Of a stretch of 9,566 nt of DNA, positions 5,968 through 9,566 are shown piece after piece. A model generated the notes under the pieces. The model saw only the letters and a program-made list of their open reading frames with translations. It did not search any database and was not told the DNA's origin. Made by a program: the position numbers and the translations under genes. Origin of the DNA: CAZRGV01 sp964599655 (GTDB lineage: Bacteria > Planctomycetota > Planctomycetia > Isosphaerales > Isosphaeraceae); NCBI GenBank assembly GCA_964599655.1, contig CAZRGV010000191.1, positions 1 to 9,566 of the forward strand, given 5' to 3'. Position 1 is the first letter of the stretch, and each line of letters begins with the position of its first letter.

Positions 5968-8873
5968 ACGCGGCGATGATCGAGCAGGATGCACTGAAGC
6001 AGGCGGGTGAGCGGCTCGCGGTCGAGTTCTTCCTCGTCGATCTTTTGCACGGTTCGGGCGTGATCGAACTGGTCGAGCGCGTCGCAGACCGCGGCGCCGA
6101 TGTGCTGGCCGAGCTGGCGATACGACTCGACCTTGCGGTCGTCGTAAAACTGGTTGGCGGTCGAGTCGTGGGGAAAGTCGGAGTCGTCCACCCGGAACTG
6201 GTTGAGGTCGATGTCCTCATCGCCGGTGAAACTTGGCTTCAGATAGATAAGGATCCCATCCGGCGTGCTCGGTTCCGGATACTGGACGCGGGCGAGGACG
6301 AAGTGGCGGCGCGAGCGGCCCGCCTTGTCGGGCTTGAGCGGCCCGATCTTGAGCGGGTTGTCGTCGTCGAAATTGACCACGCGGATTCCGTGTTCGACCC
6401 GAACGCGGCGGATGGCGTTGGCCAGGTCGGCAAACTCGTATTCCTTATCTTGCGAGGCGTCGGAGACGATCATCAGGGCGCATCGGCGGAGCAGCAATTG
6501 CTCGAGGCCGAGGTTCTCGTGATGTCCGCCGTCGCTGAGGAAGCGATATCGCCAGTGCTCGGCGGGCTTCGTGACGAAGTCCCGGAGCAGCGTCCAGGGG
6601 GTGATCCGGAGCGTCGACTTGCGCAGTCCGGGCCGGGGAAACCACTGCCCCAGGCGGATGTTGAGAACGCCCAGGAAATAAAGAAGCGGCAGGCTGTTCA
6701 CGCTCGTGGGGCCGAACGCCGCCCCCGAGACGGACATCGCGGTCGCCAGGTCGAGATGCCCGTTCATATAACGGGATGTTGGCTCGTAGCCGGTGCAGGT
6801 CGAGCCGCAGTACAAGGGCGAAAACACGAACGGCGCGTGCTTCGATCGGTGCGGATACAATCGCTGGCCGAGAAGGTTGAGCGTGGCCAGCATCAGGTGG
6901 TACGGAGCGCCGTTGTAGGTGTTGTCGAGCTGCGAGAGGGGCTTGTCCTTGCCACCGGCGTTCAGGTAGGCGTCGGCCAGCCGTCGCCGATAGAAGCGGT
7001 GAACCGAGGTGTAGTTCACATCCACGAGAAGGATGGAGACGACGAAGATCGCAAGCGCGATTCCGAAAATCCAGAGCCGGGTCCACTGGTCGGGATGGAT
7101 CAGCAGGACACGAAGGATCGCGGAACTCTCGTTGAAATGCTGTGGATACAGGGTTTCGAGCAACTGCCGGTTGAACCGCTTGAGCACTCCGCTGTCCCAG
7201 GCATCCGTACCCCCCTGAAGGGCCTGCCGCCAGAGGACGGGTAGACTCAGGATGTCCTTGGTCGGGGCGCCGGCGAGCCGGGACTCGAGCTTGGAGCGAA
7301 GAGTATCGTGCTTAAAGATAAATTGATAAAAATCGCGCTTTGGGATCAGTGCCTTATTGAGTTCGTCGATAATTTCTTGTTCGAGGGTGAGCGCCTGGCT
7401 CCGGCTGTTCCAGTACGTGGTGATGGCATTCTCGCGCCAGAGCGACTCTAAGATCTTGGCGGGACGGATCAGGAACCGCTGGGGAATGCCCCACCAGGTC
7501 CAACCGCGTTCGCCGTCGATGTTCATGAGCGGCCAGGAGCGAAGGTCGTGGTCGGACTTGTTGAGATTCTGGAGATGGCCGTCGAGGGCTCGGACGTTGG
7601 CGTCGATGGGATCGGACTGGATGAACGATTTCCAGAGTTCGTCCTCGTCGGCGAGCCAGGACTGAAACGCGGTCCAGTCTTTGATGTCGTTGACCAGCAG
7701 GTCGGGGCGTCGGTCGTGGGCGAAGCCCGAGATGTTCTCCTTGCCGATCAGGCCGATGGTCATCAACGGGATGCCGGCCAGGAGGCAGAACATGGTGATG
7801 CGGAAGACCCAGGTTTGCCAGGGCCTCGTGGGCTGGCCGCCGCTTTGGAGCACACGGCTCGGTCGGATCAAGGGGAGCAGGCCCAGGCCGAGCAGGGTGA
7901 GCAGGGTCAGGTAAACGGAGTGCGAGACGGTGGCGTCCTGCTGGCCGATGAGATAGCCGAGGGTGCCGAGCGAGATGTCCCCGTTGCCGATGAGGATGGC
8001 CAGCCCGATCAGCCCCGAGCCGATCATGAGAAGGAACAGGGTGTTCAGGTGCCGGTCGCGTCGCCGTCGCCAGCGCCTCCAGGCGGCGATGTCGCTCGGC
8101 TCCCTGCCCGGCCGCCCCTTGAGGTAGGAGATCGACCAGACGAACACCCAGAGCACGCCAAACGCCAGGAACGGCCAGAACGGGGCGTAGAGGTCGCTCC
8201 TCAGATCGAGGAGGCCCAGGGCGTCGCGTACGATATCGAAGTCGAAGCACCGCCAGAGCAACGCCAGCAGCGAGCCGGTGGCGATCAGGCCGCTGACGGC
8301 GAACATCAGCGTGAAGAACAGGCCGATGAGGTAGCGGTTGGAGAAGGAGTGGATGTCAAGGAGGTACTTTCCCTTGTAGCAGAAGCGCCGCGTGCGACGG
8401 GTCTGGCGGCCGCTCGAGTAGGATTCGTCGAGCGGGTGGTTCCGCGCGTTCGGTGGGTACTTGTCGAAGAAGCTCCGCGTTCCCTTCGGAAGGGTTTTCG
8501 ACGCCTCGAGCGAGAGGTAGCTGCCGATGTAACCGCCACCGGAGACGGTCGAAAGGAAATCAACATGTCGGAGATACTTGCGGCGAAAGAGGGTCTGGAG
8601 CAGACCGAGGTTGAAGACCGCCGAGCGAATGCCGCCGCCGGAAAGCGCCAGCCCGACCAGGTCGTCCTGGATGTTCTCCGGCGTGAAGGGGCCTTCACGC
8701 CGCCCCGTGTAGGCGACGTTGCGCCGGACGGCGATGGCGGCTCGCTCCATCGCCAGAACTTCCTCGTCGCTGAAAAGTTGAGGGGTTCCGCCCGGCGCGC
8801 TGCCGGCTGCGACGTCTGAGGAGTGGGGCGTGTTGGTCGGCTCGGTTTCGGGGTTTGATCCCTTCTCCGCCAT
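5968..8873 (-). CDS. Patatin-like phospholipase with an internal multi-pass membrane domain (3' end interrupted by gap)
   Basis: Predicted lipid acyl hydrolase anchored in a membrane; 968 residues are readable before the gap. The oxyanion-hole motif SGGGIR is at 78-83. The nucleophile elbow STVSGGG has Ser111, with Thr109 in place of the first Gly of GxSxG. The catalytic Asp781 is in LSDGGHHENLG. Six hydrophobic segments lie between Ser and Asp: about 181-207, 231-251, 276-296, 320-337, 355-377 and 600-619. A ~220-residue loop separates the fifth from the sixth. An even helix count puts both catalytic halves on the same side, presumably the cytosol. The N-terminus is hydrophilic with no signal peptide. 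The ATG at 8873 is preferred: GGGAG (8882-8886) lies 8 nt upstream, whereas a TTG at 8945 would add 24 residues. The reading frame runs into the 22-N gap and probably continues to 5711. Substrate and physiological role are unknown. Confidence 0.9.
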
Positions 8874-8983
8874 GGCTCTCGCTCCCACCGGTTCTTCCTT
8901 CGCCAGGACGCCACCAGGCAGGCGCGCGTCAGGGCGTTCAAACAATGTCCTTTACTTGTACGACACATGCCCCGATCTGTTCC

Positions 8984-9013
8984 ACTATGGCATTGCCGGA
9001 TCGGGCGTTACAA
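8984..9013 (-). promoter_or_regulatory. Weak candidate sigma70-like promoter for the patatin-like gene
   Basis: On the minus strand TTGTAA (9008-9013) and CATAGT (8984-8989) are 18 bp apart. Each matches the consensus at 4 of 6 bases. The site lies in a locally AT-richer part of the intergenic stretch, about 110 nt before the chosen start. The 320 bp between 8874 and 9193 otherwise show no gene I can support. Confidence 0.25.
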
Positions 9014-9150
9014 AACAATTCTTGCCAAAAATAGGAATTTCAAGGCGCGATGGAGGGGATAGGGGGGTCGCGTGGTTTTTGCGGCCGGGGCAAGGCGATC
9101 GACGGCGGTGAACGCTCGCCGATCCAGGTCCGGGCGTTCCCAAGAGGCGA

Positions 9151-9172
9151 AGACTCGAGCTCGAGGTAGTCT
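9151..9172 (-). other. Palindromic element after the DUF1501 gene
   Basis: A perfect 12-bp palindrome CTCGAGCTCGAG (9154-9165) is nested in a looser repeat, AGACT (9151-9155) against AGTCT (9168-9172). It lies 22-43 nt past the minus-strand stop at 9194. A CTTTTT run sits between the stop and the palindrome, not after it, so it is not a classical terminator. It could still mark the transcript end or be a binding site. Confidence 0.3.
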
Positions 9173-9193
9173 GTCGATATTAAAAAGATATGA

Positions 9194-9566
9194 CTATATG
9201 AGTAAATTCTGGACGGGTTCGGCCTCGGCGAGTCGGAAGGGTCGATCGAGGCCGTCGCGGATCGTGGTGTCGGGACGGAGGCCCAGACAGTGGTACACCG
9301 TGGCGGCGAACTGGGCCGGCGTGACCGGGTCGGCGGCCGGGTAGGCGCCGTTGCGGTCGGAGGCGCCGTGGACGATTCCGCCTCGAATGCCGCCGCCGGC
9401 CATCATGAGGGAGAAGACGTTGCCGTAGTGGTCGCGGCCGGCGTCACCATTGATCCGGGGCGAACGGCCGAACTCGCCGGTCCAGACGACCAGGGTGTCG
9501 TCCAGGCGGCCACGACCGGCCAGGTCTTCGAGCAAGGCCGACGATCCCAGGTCGAGGGGCGGCAGG
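9194..9566 (-). CDS. DUF1501 domain protein (sulfatase-like), C-terminal part
   Basis: The 5' part lies beyond the right edge; 123 C-terminal residues are visible, ending at a TAG (9194-9196). They match the conserved end of DUF1501 proteins: a LPPLD opening, TLVVWTGEFGRSP, GRDHYGNVFSLMMAGGG, a GASDRNGAYPA stretch, ATVYHCLGL, then a GLDRPFRL tail. DUF1501 proteins are alkaline-phosphatase/sulfatase-fold proteins, very abundant in planctomycetes. They are usually exported by the Tat route and often sit beside DUF1549/DUF1553 cytochrome-like genes; that partner would lie outside this window. Their biochemical activity is not established. Continuous coding to base 9565 with no start codon shows the gene is cut by the window edge. 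It is co-oriented with the patatin-like gene, but a 320-bp spacer argues against tight coupling. Confidence 0.93.
   Translation of the reverse strand, partial: LPPLDLGSSALLEDLAGRGRLDDTLVVWTGEFGRSPRINGDAGRDHYGNVFSLMMAGGGIRGGIVHGASDRNGAYPAADPVTPAQFAATVYHCLGLRPDTTIRDGLDRPFRLAEAEPVQNLLI

Noticed and set aside
5976..7244. 422-codon plus-strand open frame opposite the patatin-like gene
   Set aside because: It is antisense to the catalytic Asp region of the patatin protein, shows no family motif, and starts just at the sequence gap.
7548..8819. 423-codon plus-strand open frame, rich in Glu, Gln, Ala and Val
   Set aside because: It mirrors the membrane-helix codons of the patatin gene. The composition is that expected of an antisense shadow.
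9014..9034. Sigma54-like promoter (TGGCAAG then a T-rich stretch) on the minus strand
   Set aside because: The -24 half is reasonable, but the -12 half lacks the required GC at the correct spacing.

Overview
The window looks like high-GC chromosomal DNA from a planctomycete, probably of the Isosphaeraceae/Gemmatales type. This rests on two protein families typical of that phylum: a PVC-type dehydrogenase/HEAT/cytochrome-c protein with one CxxCH haem site, and the C-terminus of a DUF1501 (sulfatase-like) protein. No rRNA, tRNA, CRISPR array, insertion sequence or phage gene was seen.

Positions 1-2325 (plus strand) hold what looks like one transcription unit. It starts with the 3' end of an unrecognised gene (stop at 195). 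Then come pyrE (orotate phosphoribosyltransferase, 212-820), an unrecognised protein with a PD-(D/E)XK-like motif and a predicted winged-helix C-terminus (TTG start at 855, ends 1559), and a short-chain dehydrogenase/reductase (1546-2325) that overlaps it by 14 nt and is probably translationally coupled. A perfect 12-bp stem hairpin at 2352-2382 separates this unit from the convergent genes.

Positions 2410-9566 (minus strand) hold three genes transcribed leftwards. From right to left they are the 3' end of a DUF1501 gene (from beyond the window edge to 9194), a large patatin-like phospholipase with about six membrane helices inserted between its nucleophile and its catalytic Asp (start 8873), and the exported PVC-type haem protein (5445-2410). 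Each is separated from the next by 265-320 bp with candidate promoters or hairpins, so they need not form one operon.

A run of 22 N at 5946-5967 breaks the patatin gene. The coding frame on its 5' side does not match the good coding frame on its far side (ends 5711). The two join in frame if the true gap length is a multiple of three, so the apparent frameshift is probably an assembly artefact.

I see no convincing new multi-gene system. The most unusual items are the patatin with a membrane domain inside its catalytic dyad, the nuclease-like/winged-helix protein between pyrE and the SDR gene, and the abrupt change of coding character in the first 195 bases.
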